Assembly: GCA_964372215.1 (NCBI GenBank)
Contig: CAYJQC010000009.1
Location: 1 to 64,000, forward strand
Direction: 5' to 3'
DNA from: DAIMFL01 sp964372215
GTDB taxonomy: Bacteria; Pseudomonadota; Alphaproteobacteria; Dongiales; Dongiaceae
DNA: 64,000 bases
The first letter of the stretch is position 1; each line of letters opens with the position of its first letter. Shown here piece after piece: positions 26,855-36,020 of the stretch. Made by a program: the position numbers and the translations under genes. The notes beneath the pieces are model-generated. The model searched no databases. It was given only the letters and a program-made list of their open reading frames with translations, and was not told the origin of the DNA.

Positions 26855-27372
26855 CGCCCCAATCCTCTTTCCTGCAAGCTCTCGCCAGCGAACTCGACCA
26901 GGCGCAACGCGGCCGGCAGCCCCGTGCGGCGGCGCTGGCCGATGGTGACGCTCGACGGCGCCCACAACCCCGTCACCTCGAGGCGGATCCGGCGCGGCGA
27001 CATCCTGGTCATCACGTCCGACGGCCACCAGGACATCACCGGCTTCCCCTATGGTCCCGACCACAACATTGTCCGCGGCCAGGTCCACAACCGCCCAGGC
27101 GAACTAGATATCTATTGCCTGTATTTCAGACACACACCGCCATCTATGCGGGTGGCACGCGGGGCGGATTTTTACTGCCTGATCAAGAATTTCGGGAAAT
27201 CGCAGCCAAATGCCATACCGCCAGGCGGATTTCGAACTATCTTGCAGCGCAACAGAAAATGACTCCCCTTTTCCTCGGGCATGAAATAAGAATTCTGTGA
27301 CGGATCGGCGCACGGGCAAGCCCGAAGGACAGCCGACCGCCCTGGGAGATGGATGAGGCGTCACGGAACGGG
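26855..27372. other. Non-coding or decayed stretch between hemA and the polyamine-type transporter
   Basis: This stretch of about 518 bp has no convincing gene. A plus-strand frame at 26924-27262 (112 codons) contains RRGDILVITSDGHQDITGFP, which looks protein-like, but I do not recognise it and its second half is compositionally different. The half nearest the transporter (about 27100-27300) is clearly AT-richer than the surroundings and probably holds the operon promoter. The first half may be a gene remnant. Confidence 0.4.
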
Positions 27373-28467
27373 ATGGCAACTCAACGCGAAGACTACGTCC
27401 AGTTCGCCGAGATCCAGAAGAGCTATGACGGCGAAATCCTCGTCGTCAAGGATCTGAATCTGAGTATTCGGAGCGGCGAATTCCTGACCCTGCTGGGCCC
27501 CTCGGGATCGGGCAAGACGACCACGCTGATGATGCTCGCCGGGTTCGAGGTGCCGACCCACGGCCGTATCCATCTCAATGGCCGGCCGATCGACGATGTG
27601 CCGCCGCATCGCCGGAACATCGGCATGGTGTTCCAGAACTACGCGCTGTTTCCGCACATGACGGTGGAGGAGAACCTCGCCTTCCCGCTCGAGGTGCGCA
27701 AGGTGCCGCGCGAGGACATCAAGAAGAAGATCGCCCGCGCCCTCGACATGGTCCAGCTCGGCACCTTCGCGAAGCGGCGCCCCGGCCAGCTTTCCGGTGG
27801 CCAGCAGCAGCGCGTGGCGCTGGCGCGCGCCCTGGTGTTCGAGCCCGAGCTGGTGCTGATGGACGAGCCGCTGGGCGCGCTCGACAAACAGTTGCGCGAG
27901 CAGATGCAGCTCGAGATCAAGCATATCCACCAGGATCTCGGCGTCACCGTGGTCTACGTCACCCACGACCAGGGCGAGGCGCTGACCATGTCGGATCGGA
28001 TCGCCGTGTTCAACGACGGCCGGATCCAGCAGCTCGCCACGCCGGACGACCTCTACGAGCGGCCGGCGAACTCCTTCGTCGCCCAGTTCATCGGCGAGAA
28101 CAACAAGATCCAGGGCAAGGTGGTGGCGATCAACGGCCAGTCCTGCCAGGTCGAGATCGACGGCGGCGGCCGGGTCGAGGCCCTGCCGATCGGGATCGGC
28201 GCGGTGGGCATGCCCACCACGCTGTCGCTGCGGCCCGAGCGGGTGCAGATCAGTCCGACCAACGGCGCCTGCGCCAACGTGTTCTCCGCCCGGATCGAGG
28301 AGCTGATCTATCTCGGCGACCACACCAGGGTGCGCACCAGTGTCTGCGGCAACAGCGACTTCGTGATCAAGTTGCCGAACTCCGAGGGGATGCCCGATCT
28401 GAAGCCCGGCACCACCATCTCGGTGGGCTGGAAGAAAGAAGACTGCCGGGCGCTCGACGCGTTCTGA
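27373..28467 (+). CDS. Polyamine-type (PotA-like) ABC transporter ATPase
   Basis: This 364-residue ATPase has Walker A GPSGSGKTTT, signature LSGGQQQRVALARAL, Walker B LVLMDEPLGALD and H-loop VVYVTHDQGEA, followed by a C-terminal TOBE-like domain (LSLRPERVQISP). It energises uptake of a polyamine or similar compound with the next three genes. I chose the ATG at 27373; an ATG at 27349 would add eight residues but has its GGGAG directly touching the start codon. Confidence 0.9.
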   Translation: MATQREDYVQFAEIQKSYDGEILVVKDLNLSIRSGEFLTLLGPSGSGKTTTLMMLAGFEVPTHGRIHLNGRPIDDVPPHRRNIGMVFQNYALFPHMTVEENLAFPLEVRKVPREDIKKKIARALDMVQLGTFAKRRPGQLSGGQQQRVALARALVFEPELVLMDEPLGALDKQLREQMQLEIKHIHQDLGVTVVYVTHDQGEALTMSDRIAVFNDGRIQQLATPDDLYERPANSFVAQFIGENNKIQGKVVAINGQSCQVEIDGGGRVEALPIGIGAVGMPTTLSLRPERVQISPTNGACANVFSARIEELIYLGDHTRVRTSVCGNSDFVIKLPNSEGMPDLKPGTTISVGWKKEDCRALDAF

Positions 28468-28604
28468 CACCAAGATCACGAGGCATGCCCGTCCTCAAAC
28501 CGCCCTGTCCCGAACCCGAACGGGGCCGCTGCCGGAACAACCGGCCGGAGCGAGGACGGGAAAGCAAGCGCCGGAACGGCCGGCACAACAGGGAGACGAA
28601 TGAG

Positions 28605-29657
28605 ATGAAGAAGCTACTGACTTTGGCCAGCCTGCTGCTCGCGGGCACGGCGCTGGTCGCGACGGCGCGGCCGGCGGCGGCCGACGATCTGACCGTCGTA
28701 TCATGGGGCGGCGCGTACCAGGAGAGCCAGCGCGAAGCCTACATAAAGCCCTTCACCAAGGAGACCGGCGTCAACATTACCGAGGAAGAGTACAACGGCG
28801 AGATCGCCAAGATCCGGGCGATGGTCGAGTCGAACAGCGTCACCTGGGACGTGATCGACGTCGACACCCAGACGGCGCTCGCCGGATGCGCCGAGGGCAT
28901 ATTCGAGGTCATCGACTACGCCAAGGTCGGCGTCGACCGATCGAAGATCATCGGCGGCGACCAGTTCGATTGCGCGGTTCCGGACATCCTCTACTCGACC
29001 ATCATCGCCTATGACGCGGACAAGCTGGCGAACGGGCCGACCACCATCGCCGACGTGTTCGACCTGGAGAAGATCCCGGGCAAGCGCGCCTTGCAGAAGA
29101 GCCCGTTCGTCAACCTGGAATGGGCGCTGCTGGCCGACGGCGTGCCGATGGATCAGCTCTACGAGGTGCTGAACACGCCCGAGGGCGTCGACCGTGCCTT
29201 CGCCAAGCTCGACACCATCAAGAGCGAAGTGGTGTGGTGGGAGGCCGGTGCCCAGCCGCCGCAGCTCCTGGCCGACGGCCAGGCGGTGATGGTCTCGGCG
29301 TGGAACGGCCGCATCTTCAATGCCGTCAAGAACGAGGGAAAGAACTTCCGGATCATGTGGGACTCCCAGGCGCCCGACTACGACCTGTGGGCGATTCCGA
29401 AGGGCGGCCCGCGGGTCGAAGGGGCCTACGCGTTCATCGCATACGCGACACGCGCCGACGTCATGGCCAATCAGTCGAAGTACATTTCCTATGGCCCGAC
29501 CAATGTCGATGCCGTGCCGCTCATCGCGCCGGACATCCTCAAGGACCTACCGTCGGCGCCGGACAACATGAAGAACGCGCTGATGATTGACCCGCAGTTC
29601 TGGGCCGACAAGGGCGAGGAGCTGCGCGAGCGGTTCAACGCCTGGCTGGCCCAGTAA
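28605..29657 (+). CDS. Polyamine-type (PotD-like) periplasmic binding protein
   Basis: This 350-residue protein has a signal peptide (MKKLLTLASLLLAGTALVAT with cleavage after PAAA) and the PotD/PotF-like fold, beginning DLTVVSWGGAYQESQREAY and continuing with EYNGEIAKIRAMVESNSVTW and GQAVMVSAWNGRIFNAV. It delivers its ligand to the PotB/PotC-like permeases. The ATG at 28605 follows GGGAGACGAATGAG. Homologues bind putrescine, spermidine or related compounds; the ligand here is not known. Confidence 0.9.
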   Translation: MKKLLTLASLLLAGTALVATARPAAADDLTVVSWGGAYQESQREAYIKPFTKETGVNITEEEYNGEIAKIRAMVESNSVTWDVIDVDTQTALAGCAEGIFEVIDYAKVGVDRSKIIGGDQFDCAVPDILYSTIIAYDADKLANGPTTIADVFDLEKIPGKRALQKSPFVNLEWALLADGVPMDQLYEVLNTPEGVDRAFAKLDTIKSEVVWWEAGAQPPQLLADGQAVMVSAWNGRIFNAVKNEGKNFRIMWDSQAPDYDLWAIPKGGPRVEGAYAFIAYATRADVMANQSKYISYGPTNVDAVPLIAPDILKDLPSAPDNMKNALMIDPQFWADKGEELRERFNAWLAQ

Positions 29658-29727
29658 CCTCGGGCATGGCTGAGGGGAGCGGGCGCAAGCCCGCTCCCGG
29701 CTTCCACGAAGTTCGCACCCGACCATC

Positions 29728-30981
29728 ATGACCGCGATCCCGGCACCCGACATCGTCCGCACCGCCGACGGCGTTCCGCTGAAGCGCAAGCTGCAGCGGG
29801 TCGAACGGGTGCAGAAGCTGAGGGCGGTCGGCCTGGTGCTGCCGCTCTTCCTGTTCATCGTCGCGTCCTTCGTGGTGCCGATCCTGGTGCTGCTCACCCG
29901 TTCGGTGCACGACACCAGCCTGGTCGACAACCTGCCGCAGACGATCGCGGCGCTCGAGGACTGGGACGGCATCGAGCTGCCGCCGGAGCCGGCTTACGCC
30001 GCGCTTGCCGCCGACCTCAAGGTGGCGCAGGAGGCCAGGACCACCGCACTGATCGGCAAGCGGCTCAACTACGCGATCTCGGGCATCCGCAGCAAGGTGA
30101 TCGCCACCGGCCGCAAGATCGAGGCGGTCGAGACCGGCCCCTACAAGGACGCACTGATCGGCATCGACTCGGTCTGGGGACAGCGCGACGCCTGGATGGC
30201 GATCAAGCGGGGCGGCCACGCCTACACGCTGTTCTACCTGATGGGCGCCCTCGACCTGGAATGGGGCAGCGACGGGGAGATCCAGAACGTATCCGCCGAC
30301 CGCGCCATCTATCGCACCGTGCTGGCCCGCACCATGGGCATCAGCCTGACGGTCACCCTGTTCACGCTGTTGCTCGGATTTCCGCTCGCCTACCTGCTGT
30401 CGACGCTGCCGACCAAGACCAGCAACCTGCTGATGATCCTGGTGCTGCTGCCGTTCTGGACCTCGCTGCTGGTGCGCACCACGGCCTGGTTCGTTCTGCT
30501 GCAGGACAACGGCATCATCAACGACTCGCTGATCTTCCTGCACCTGACCGACGAGCCGCTCAGGCTCATCTTCAGCCGCTTCGGCACCATCATCGCGATG
30601 ACCCATATCCAGCTGCCGTTCACGCTGCTGCCGATCTACAGCGTCATGAAGACGATCTCGCCCAGCCATGTGCGCGCCGCGCGCTCGCTCGGCGCCGGCC
30701 CGTTCTACGCATTCTGGCGGGTCTATTTCCCGCAGACCGTGCCCGGCATCGCCGCCGGCTGCCTGCTCACCTTCATCCTGTGCCTCGGCTACTACATCAC
30801 GCCGGCGCTGGTCGGCGGGCCGACCGACCAGATGGTGAGCGGATTCGTGGCGCTCGCGATGAACCAGGAGAACAACTGGAGCAAGGCGTCGGCGCTCGGC
30901 GCGATCCTGCTGTTCGCCACCCTGGTCCTGTACTTCGTCTACAACCGCCTCGTCGGCATCGACAAGATGAAGCTGGGATAG
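29728..30981 (+). CDS. PotB-like ABC transporter permease with long periplasmic insertion
   Basis: This 417-residue permease is longer than typical PotB (about 280). The first transmembrane helix (VGLVLPLFLFIVASFVVPIL) is followed by about 130 extra residues, rich in charge and helical, before the permease core starts at about residue 195 (ARTMGISLTVTLFTLLLGFP). The coupling loop with ARSLGAGPFYAFWRVYFPQT is intact. Such extended versions occur in related transporters of Alphaproteobacteria; the insertion may dock the binding protein. Confidence 0.88.
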   Translation: MTAIPAPDIVRTADGVPLKRKLQRVERVQKLRAVGLVLPLFLFIVASFVVPILVLLTRSVHDTSLVDNLPQTIAALEDWDGIELPPEPAYAALAADLKVAQEARTTALIGKRLNYAISGIRSKVIATGRKIEAVETGPYKDALIGIDSVWGQRDAWMAIKRGGHAYTLFYLMGALDLEWGSDGEIQNVSADRAIYRTVLARTMGISLTVTLFTLLLGFPLAYLLSTLPTKTSNLLMILVLLPFWTSLLVRTTAWFVLLQDNGIINDSLIFLHLTDEPLRLIFSRFGTIIAMTHIQLPFTLLPIYSVMKTISPSHVRAARSLGAGPFYAFWRVYFPQTVPGIAAGCLLTFILCLGYYITPALVGGPTDQMVSGFVALAMNQENNWSKASALGAILLFATLVLYFVYNRLVGIDKMKLG

Positions 30982-30988
30982 GCCGCAG

Positions 30989-31816
30989 ATGGCGATGGCG
31001 CCCCACGCAACTCCGATCGAACGCGTCTGGTTCTATGCCTTCCGCGCGATCTGCGCCCTGGTGCTGCTGTTCCTGATCGCGCCGATCCTGGTGATCATGC
31101 CGCTGTCGTTCAACTCGGAGCCGTATTTCAGCTACCCGATGCCCGGGCTGTCGCTGCGCTGGTACATCGACTTCTTCACCAGCGAACGCTGGCAGTCCGC
31201 CCTGCAGAACAGCATCGTGGTCGGCGTCTCCACCACCATCATCGCGACCACGCTCGGGACGCTGGCGGCGCTCGGCCTCAGCCGGGCCAACTTCCCGGCC
31301 AAGGCGGCGGTGATGGGCGTGCTGATCTCGCCGATGGTGGTGCCGGTGATCATCACCGCCGTCGGCATGTACTTCTTCTACATCCAGATCGGCCTCGCCA
31401 ACAGCCTGCCGGGGTTGATCCTGGCGCACACCGCGCTGGCGACGCCGTTCGTGGTCATCACCGTGACGGCGACGCTCTCCAGCTTCGACTATTCGCTGAG
31501 CCGCGCCGGGGCCAGCCTCGGCGCCAGCCCGCCGCGGGTGTTCTTCAAGGTGATGCTGCCGCTCATCCTGCCGGGCGTGATCTCCGGCGCGCTGTTCGCG
31601 TTCGTGACCTCGTTCGACGAGGTGGTGGTGGTGCTGTTCCTGGCCAGCCCGGAGCAGCGCACTTTGCCCAAGCAGATGTTCAGCGGCATCCGCGAGATCA
31701 TCAGCCCGACCATCACCGCCGCGGCATCCCTGCTGATCGTGTTCTCGATCTTCCTGCTGACCTCGGTCGAACTGCTGCGGCGGCGCTCGGAGCGGCTGCG
31801 CGGGGTCCGGAACTAG
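30989..31816 (+). CDS. PotC-like ABC transporter permease
   Basis: This 275-residue permease has about six transmembrane helices: RAICALVLLFLIAPILVIMP, then QNSIVVGVSTTIIATTLGTL, and a coupling loop GASLGASPPRVFFKVMLPLI. The end ELLRRRSERLRG is typical. It starts 7 nt after the previous gene, so it is in the same transcript. With the preceding three genes it completes a full ATPase, binding protein and two-permease set. Confidence 0.92.
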   Translation: MAMAPHATPIERVWFYAFRAICALVLLFLIAPILVIMPLSFNSEPYFSYPMPGLSLRWYIDFFTSERWQSALQNSIVVGVSTTIIATTLGTLAALGLSRANFPAKAAVMGVLISPMVVPVIITAVGMYFFYIQIGLANSLPGLILAHTALATPFVVITVTATLSSFDYSLSRAGASLGASPPRVFFKVMLPLILPGVISGALFAFVTSFDEVVVVLFLASPEQRTLPKQMFSGIREIISPTITAAASLLIVFSIFLLTSVELLRRRSERLRGVRN

Positions 31817-31952
31817 GCGCGCAGCCCTGAGGGACCGGGACAGGCGGGTCGGGGCTTTGCCGGGAAACGCCTTGTTTTCCAGGAGCCTGACCGCCATATG
31901 GATCGCACCGGACGCGGCGTGCTAGTTTGCCGGCACCGGAACGAGGGCCGAC

Positions 31953-32483
31953 ATGTATCCCGATAACAGCCTGATCCCGAGCGAAGCGATCCGCCTGGCG
32001 GCCCTCGGCAGCCTGGCGACCGCACCCAAGCCCTATGCGGCGCTGGCGGCCGAGATCCGGCATTTCACCGGGCGCATCGTCGGGCCGTCGCTCGACCTGA
32101 TCGGGCCGCCGATCGAGTTGCTGCAGGTCGAGGGGCTGGTGGAACCGGAATCGGCCGCCGCCGATGCCGCGATCCGGGTCACCGCGGGCGGCATGGCCGA
32201 GCTCAGGCGCCTGCTCAGCGCCAATCTGCGCGGCCCGATGGGCGAGTTCAACAAGCTGGTGATCGCCCTCAAGATGCGCTTCCTGCATCTGCTCGAGCGC
32301 GAGGCCCGGCTCGGCCAGGCCGAGATGCTCATCGAGGTCTGCGAGCGCGAGCTCACCCGGCTCACCGATCTGCGCGCCCACCACGCCGCCGAAGGCGGCC
32401 AGCTCATCGACTGGCTCGACCACGATATCGGTCAAATCGAGGCGCGGCTCGCCTGGTTCCGTGCGCTCGAGGCACGGCTGTAG
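31953..32483 (+). CDS. Hypothetical protein, possibly PadR-like winged-helix regulator
   Basis: This 176-residue protein has an N-terminal part that could be a winged helix (AIRLAALGSLATAPKPYAAL, then EIRHFTGRIVGP and PIELLQVEGLVEP, followed by VTAGGMAELRRLL) and a C-terminal helical part (REARLGQAEMLIEVCERELT). The order resembles PadR-family repressors, where the C-terminal helices form the dimer. I cannot be sure of the family. It lies alone between a transporter operon and a convergent dehydrogenase gene. Confidence 0.65.
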   Translation: MYPDNSLIPSEAIRLAALGSLATAPKPYAALAAEIRHFTGRIVGPSLDLIGPPIELLQVEGLVEPESAAADAAIRVTAGGMAELRRLLSANLRGPMGEFNKLVIALKMRFLHLLEREARLGQAEMLIEVCERELTRLTDLRAHHAAEGGQLIDWLDHDIGQIEARLAWFRALEARL

Positions 32484-32533
32484 CCCGAGCCGCAAGCTCC
32501 CCGCCGCAGAAATCCTGACGCAGCCGACCGCGA

Positions 32534-33298
32534 CTAGTACAGGTGCTGGCCGCCGGTGACGAACACCTCGGTGCCGGTGACGTAGGCGAAATCCGAGCTG
32601 CAGAGCTGGAACACCGCGCCGGCGACCTCCTCCGGCTTGCCCATGCGGTGCATCGGGATGCGCGGAATCAACGCCTCGTATTCCGGGCCGATCATCGCGG
32701 TCTCGATCTCGCCCGGCGCCACCGCGTTCACCCGGACGCCGAGATCGGCGAATTCCACCGCCAGCTCGCGGGTCAGCGCCGACAGCGCCGCCTTCGAGGT
32801 GCTGTAGGCCGATCCCGCGAAGGGATGGATGGCGTGGCCGGCGATCGAGGTGATGTTGACGACCGCGCCGTGGCCGCGATGCAGCGGCTTGGCGAGGCCG
32901 CGGCACAGGGCCAGCGGCGCGAACAGATTGAGCTGGAACACGTCGCGCCAGCCCTGCAGGTCGCCGTTGAGGCAGCCGAGGCGCTCCTTGAACGGCGTCT
33001 TCGGCGACACGGCGGCGTTGTTGACGAGGGCATGGAGCGGGTCGTCGCCGAGGATGGCCAGGGCCTCGACCACGAAGCGGTCGACGCTCGCGGGGTCGGC
33101 GAGGTCGGCGGTGACGTGGTGGGTCCAGTTCGGGTCCCGCTTGCACTCCTCGGGCACGTCCTCGCGGCTGCAGGTGACGATGCGCCAGCCCTCGCGGCTG
33201 AAGCGCATCACCGTCGCATGGCCGATTCCCCGGCTGGCGCCGGTGAGGACCACGGTCTTGCGGCCGGCGGCGGCCGGTTCGGAAATGGGATTTTGCAT
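32534..33298 (-). CDS. Short-chain dehydrogenase/reductase
   Basis: This 254-residue Rossmann-fold enzyme has the NAD(P) motif VLTGASRGIGHATVMRFS, the NNA motif (LVNNAAVSPKT), the catalytic serine in VVNITSIAGHA, the YxxxK in SAYSTSKAALSAL, and the C-terminal glycine stretch VFVTGGQHLY. It oxidises or reduces an unknown alcohol or ketone. It is the last of a run of minus-strand genes from 34914 downwards, with gaps under 70 nt, so co-transcription with the universal stress protein gene is possible. Confidence 0.88.
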   Translation of the reverse strand: MQNPISEPAAAGRKTVVLTGASRGIGHATVMRFSREGWRIVTCSREDVPEECKRDPNWTHHVTADLADPASVDRFVVEALAILGDDPLHALVNNAAVSPKTPFKERLGCLNGDLQGWRDVFQLNLFAPLALCRGLAKPLHRGHGAVVNITSIAGHAIHPFAGSAYSTSKAALSALTRELAVEFADLGVRVNAVAPGEIETAMIGPEYEALIPRIPMHRMGKPEEVAGAVFQLCSSDFAYVTGTEVFVTGGQHLY

Positions 33299-33366
33299 GG
33301 CGCGAGTTTAGCCGATGCGGCGGCCGGCGCCAGTGCGGCCCGGGGTTTGCGGCGCCCGGCCGAGCC

Positions 33367-33732
33367 TCAGCGAACCGAGACCACCTTGAAGGTCCGCGTC
33401 GCGCCATCCTGCTCGGTGATCGACACGTACTCCCCGGGCTTGAAGGCGTGGGATTCGAACCGGTAGCCCGGCTCGTCCTCCACCGGTTCGGTCCCGGCGT
33501 CGTAGTGGAACGACCAGCGCCGGCCCGGCCCGTGCACGAGATGGCCGTGCTCGTCGTCGGCATCCGGCATGAACCGGCGCACCGTGCAGCGCTCGCGCTG
33601 CTTCTTCCACTCGGCGGCGTCGACATGGGCCTCGGCGTCCAGCGGCGCCGAGAAATCGTAGCCATGCCGCGGATCGCCTTCGGGATGATCGGGCGTGCGC
33701 GCCAGCTCGAGGCGGATGTTCTTCAGGCTCAT
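33367..33732 (-). CDS. Small conserved hypothetical protein
   Basis: This 121-residue soluble acidic protein has no motif I recognise. It has a beta-rich second half (RRWSFHYDAGTEPVEDEPGY, then PGEYVSITEQDGATRTFKVV) that looks like a small barrel. It lies 48 nt downstream of another small gene on the same strand and 68 nt before the dehydrogenase gene. The codon use is like its neighbours, so it is probably real. Confidence 0.65.
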   Translation of the reverse strand: MSLKNIRLELARTPDHPEGDPRHGYDFSAPLDAEAHVDAAEWKKQRERCTVRRFMPDADDEHGHLVHGPGRRWSFHYDAGTEPVEDEPGYRFESHAFKPGEYVSITEQDGATRTFKVVSVR

Positions 33733-33780
33733 TTGCGTTCCATCATGGAGAACCCAGGCGCGCCGCAGGTCGGGAATCGC

Positions 33781-34068
33781 TCAGCCGCGATCGGCCACGG
33801 ACGGCAGCCGGACACCGGGATGGGTTGCGAGGAAGTGCTTCAACACCAGCTTGAGTTTGGCGGCATGGGCGAAATCGCGATGCGCCCGGGCGTGCTCGAT
33901 GTCGTCGCGGATCATGCGCTTGATGCGCGACGAGCCGTCGGCGCAATGCACCAGATAATTGCCGAGCTCCGCGGCGATGATTTCGGGCACGTGCTCATGC
34001 TCGGCGATCGCGTCGATCTCCTCCTCCGTCAGCTCCGACAGGGCGATGCAATCCTCGAGCGTGAGCAA
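33781..34068 (-). CDS. Small conserved hypothetical protein
   Basis: This 95-residue helical protein begins MLTLEDCIALSELTEEEIDA and contains IAEHEHVPEIIAAELGNYLV and a basic patch (RIKRMIRDDIEHARA). It has no signal peptide or membrane segment. It follows the universal stress protein gene by 21 nt and is likely in the same transcript. I do not recognise a function. Confidence 0.65.
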   Translation of the reverse strand: MLTLEDCIALSELTEEEIDAIAEHEHVPEIIAAELGNYLVHCADGSSRIKRMIRDDIEHARAHRDFAHAAKLKLVLKHFLATHPGVRLPSVADRG

Positions 34069-34089
34069 CTGACTCGTGCCTCCCCGTGA

Positions 34090-34914
34090 TCAGTGGGCCA
34101 TGAACACCGGGATGGCGGACCCGGCCAGCACGTCGCGGGTCGCGCCGCCCAGGATCATCTCGCGCAGCCGGCTGTGGCCATAGGCGCCCATGACCAGCAG
34201 GTCGGCGCCGAGCCGGCCGGCCTGTTCGCGGATGGACTTGCCGACGCCGTGCGCGACCTCGAAGGGCTCGACCGCCGCCCGCACGCCGTGACGCTCGAGA
34301 TAGGCGACCAGGCCAGAGGCCGGGGTCTGGCTGTCCTCGCCGCCGCCGACGGCGATCACCACCCGCTTGGCGCGCGCCAGGAAGGGCAACGCCTGGCCGA
34401 CCGCGCGGGCCGACTGCGAGCCGCCGTTCCAGGCGATGACGACGCAGCTGCCGACTTCCGCCGGCGGAGTCGGCGGCGCCACCAGCACAGCGCGACCGGT
34501 ATCGAACAGCGCCGCGTCGATGGTCGCCGCCATCGGCGCCTCCTCGGCGCTGTCGGGGCGGCCGAGGACGATGAGGTCCGCGATGCGGCCGGCGGCGGCG
34601 GTCACCTCGGGCTCGCGGCCGTTGACCTCGCGCCACGTGGCCGTGTCGCCGGCGCCGGCGCAGACCCGGTCATAGGCGGCGCGGGCGGTGGCGGCCCGGG
34701 TCTCGATCGACTTGACCATGGCGTCCATGACCTGTTCGACCATCGCCCCGGACATGCCCTCGCCGACGATCGGCACCATGGTCTCGGGATCGGCCCGGAC
34801 GTGCAGAACTTCGAGATGCGCCGAGAAATTCCTGGCGACGAGCAGTGCCGTCTCGAGCGTCGCCTCGCTGCCGGCACCGCCATCGGCCAGTGCCAGGATT
34901 GCCTTTATCGCCAT
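34090..34914 (-). CDS. Universal stress protein (two Usp domains)
   Basis: This 274-residue protein begins MAIKAILALADGGAGSEATL and contains a first, shorter Usp-like half and a second complete one ending in the nucleotide-binding loop GAYGHSRLREMILGGATRDV. Usp proteins help survival under starvation, oxygen limitation and other stress. I chose the ATG at 34914; a longer frame to 35037 lacks Usp sequence. An FNR-type box (35037-35050) lies about 122 nt upstream, which suggests induction at low oxygen (inference). Confidence 0.85.
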   Translation of the reverse strand: MAIKAILALADGGAGSEATLETALLVARNFSAHLEVLHVRADPETMVPIVGEGMSGAMVEQVMDAMVKSIETRAATARAAYDRVCAGAGDTATWREVNGREPEVTAAAGRIADLIVLGRPDSAEEAPMAATIDAALFDTGRAVLVAPPTPPAEVGSCVVIAWNGGSQSARAVGQALPFLARAKRVVIAVGGGEDSQTPASGLVAYLERHGVRAAVEPFEVAHGVGKSIREQAGRLGADLLVMGAYGHSRLREMILGGATRDVLAGSAIPVFMAH

Positions 34915-35036
34915 CGCCTCGTCCTCCGCCTTCGTTCTTGCACCGGCGCTTGCGCCGCCGGTCGGTTGATTCAGCCCCAGGGGCGCGGCGTTGCCCGAAA
35001 CCGGGAGCATGTCATCGCCTGGGGCGCTCGACGGCA

Positions 35037-35050
35037 TTGACCTGGATCAA
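35037..35050. promoter_or_regulatory. FNR/FixK/Dnr-type binding site
   Basis: TTGACCTGGATCAA differs from the consensus TTGAT-N4-ATCAA at one position. It lies upstream of the universal stress protein gene and just past the 3' end of the cation efflux gene, so the stress protein gene is the only reasonable target. Confidence 0.5.
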
Positions 35051-35072
35051 GCCCGCAGGGTCCGGCCAGGGC

Positions 35073-36011
35073 TCACGCGAAGCTCGGCCGCTGCTCGTGC
35101 GCCCCGGCAGGATCCTGATGGATGATCACCTCGGCTCCCGGAAAGGCCTGCATCAGCTCGATCTCCACTGCGTCGGCCACCGCGTGGGCATCGAACAGGC
35201 TGAGCCGCCCATCCATCTCAAGATGCAGCTGCAGGAAGACGTTAGGCCCGGCGGTCCGGGTCCGCAAGTCGTGCAGCGCCATGACCTGGGGATGCGCCAG
35301 CGCGATCTCGCGGATCCGGCGGCGATCCGGGTCCGGCATTTCGCGGTCCATCAGCATGTCCAGCGAGCTGCGCGCGATTTGCCAGGCGGTGAAGACGATG
35401 TAGAACGCGATGCCGACGCCGAAGGCGGCGTCGATCCCCGACCAGCCGAGCTGGCTGTCGATGACGAGCGCCAGGATGACCGCGCCGTTGACCATCACGT
35501 CGCCGACGTAGTGCAGCGAATCCGCCCTGATGGCGACCGAGCCGGTGCGCCGGATCACGTAGCGCTGGAAGCCGACCAGCAGGACCGTGGCGGCGATCGA
35601 GAAGGCCATGACCGCAATGCCGACGCCGGTATTGTGCAGCGGGTGCGGATCGATGAAGCGTCGGGTGGCCTCGAACAGCAGGAAGATCGCCGATCCCGTG
35701 ATGAAAGTCGCCTGGCCGAGCCCGGCCAGCGGTTCGGCCTTGCCGTGGCCGAAGCGATGCTCGCGATCCGGCGGGGTCAGCGCATGGCGCACGGCAAACA
35801 GGTTGAGCGTGGACGCCGCCACGTCGAGCAGCGAGTCGAGCAGGGTCGACAACAGGCTGACCGAATCGGTCATGAAATAGGCGACGATCTTGGCGACGAT
35901 CAGCACCCCGGCGGTCGCCACCGAGGCATAGGTGGCGAGCCGCATCAGCGCGGCGCCGGATTCGTCGCGATAGCCGGCTCGCGCCGCCGGTTCGGGCTGG
36001 TTCGCCGTCAT
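35073..36011 (-). CDS. Cation diffusion facilitator (Zn/Fe/Cd efflux) family transporter
   Basis: This 312-residue protein has about six transmembrane segments and a cytoplasmic C-terminal domain. Metal-site residues are visible: DSLLDVAAS in helix 2 and DSLHYVGDV in helix 5, the two halves of the transport site in this family. Another hallmark is HRFGHGKAEPLAGL. The C-terminal domain has histidines typical of the metal-sensing ferredoxin-like fold. It exports divalent metal by proton exchange; the exact metal is not readable. It is 9 nt upstream of pdxH in the opposite sense of gene order, that is, pdxH comes first in the transcript. Confidence 0.9.
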   Translation of the reverse strand: MTANQPEPAARAGYRDESGAALMRLATYASVATAGVLIVAKIVAYFMTDSVSLLSTLLDSLLDVAASTLNLFAVRHALTPPDREHRFGHGKAEPLAGLGQATFITGSAIFLLFEATRRFIDPHPLHNTGVGIAVMAFSIAATVLLVGFQRYVIRRTGSVAIRADSLHYVGDVMVNGAVILALVIDSQLGWSGIDAAFGVGIAFYIVFTAWQIARSSLDMLMDREMPDPDRRRIREIALAHPQVMALHDLRTRTAGPNVFLQLHLEMDGRLSLFDAHAVADAVEIELMQAFPGAEVIIHQDPAGAHEQRPSFA

Positions 36012-36020
36012 GTCGAAGCG

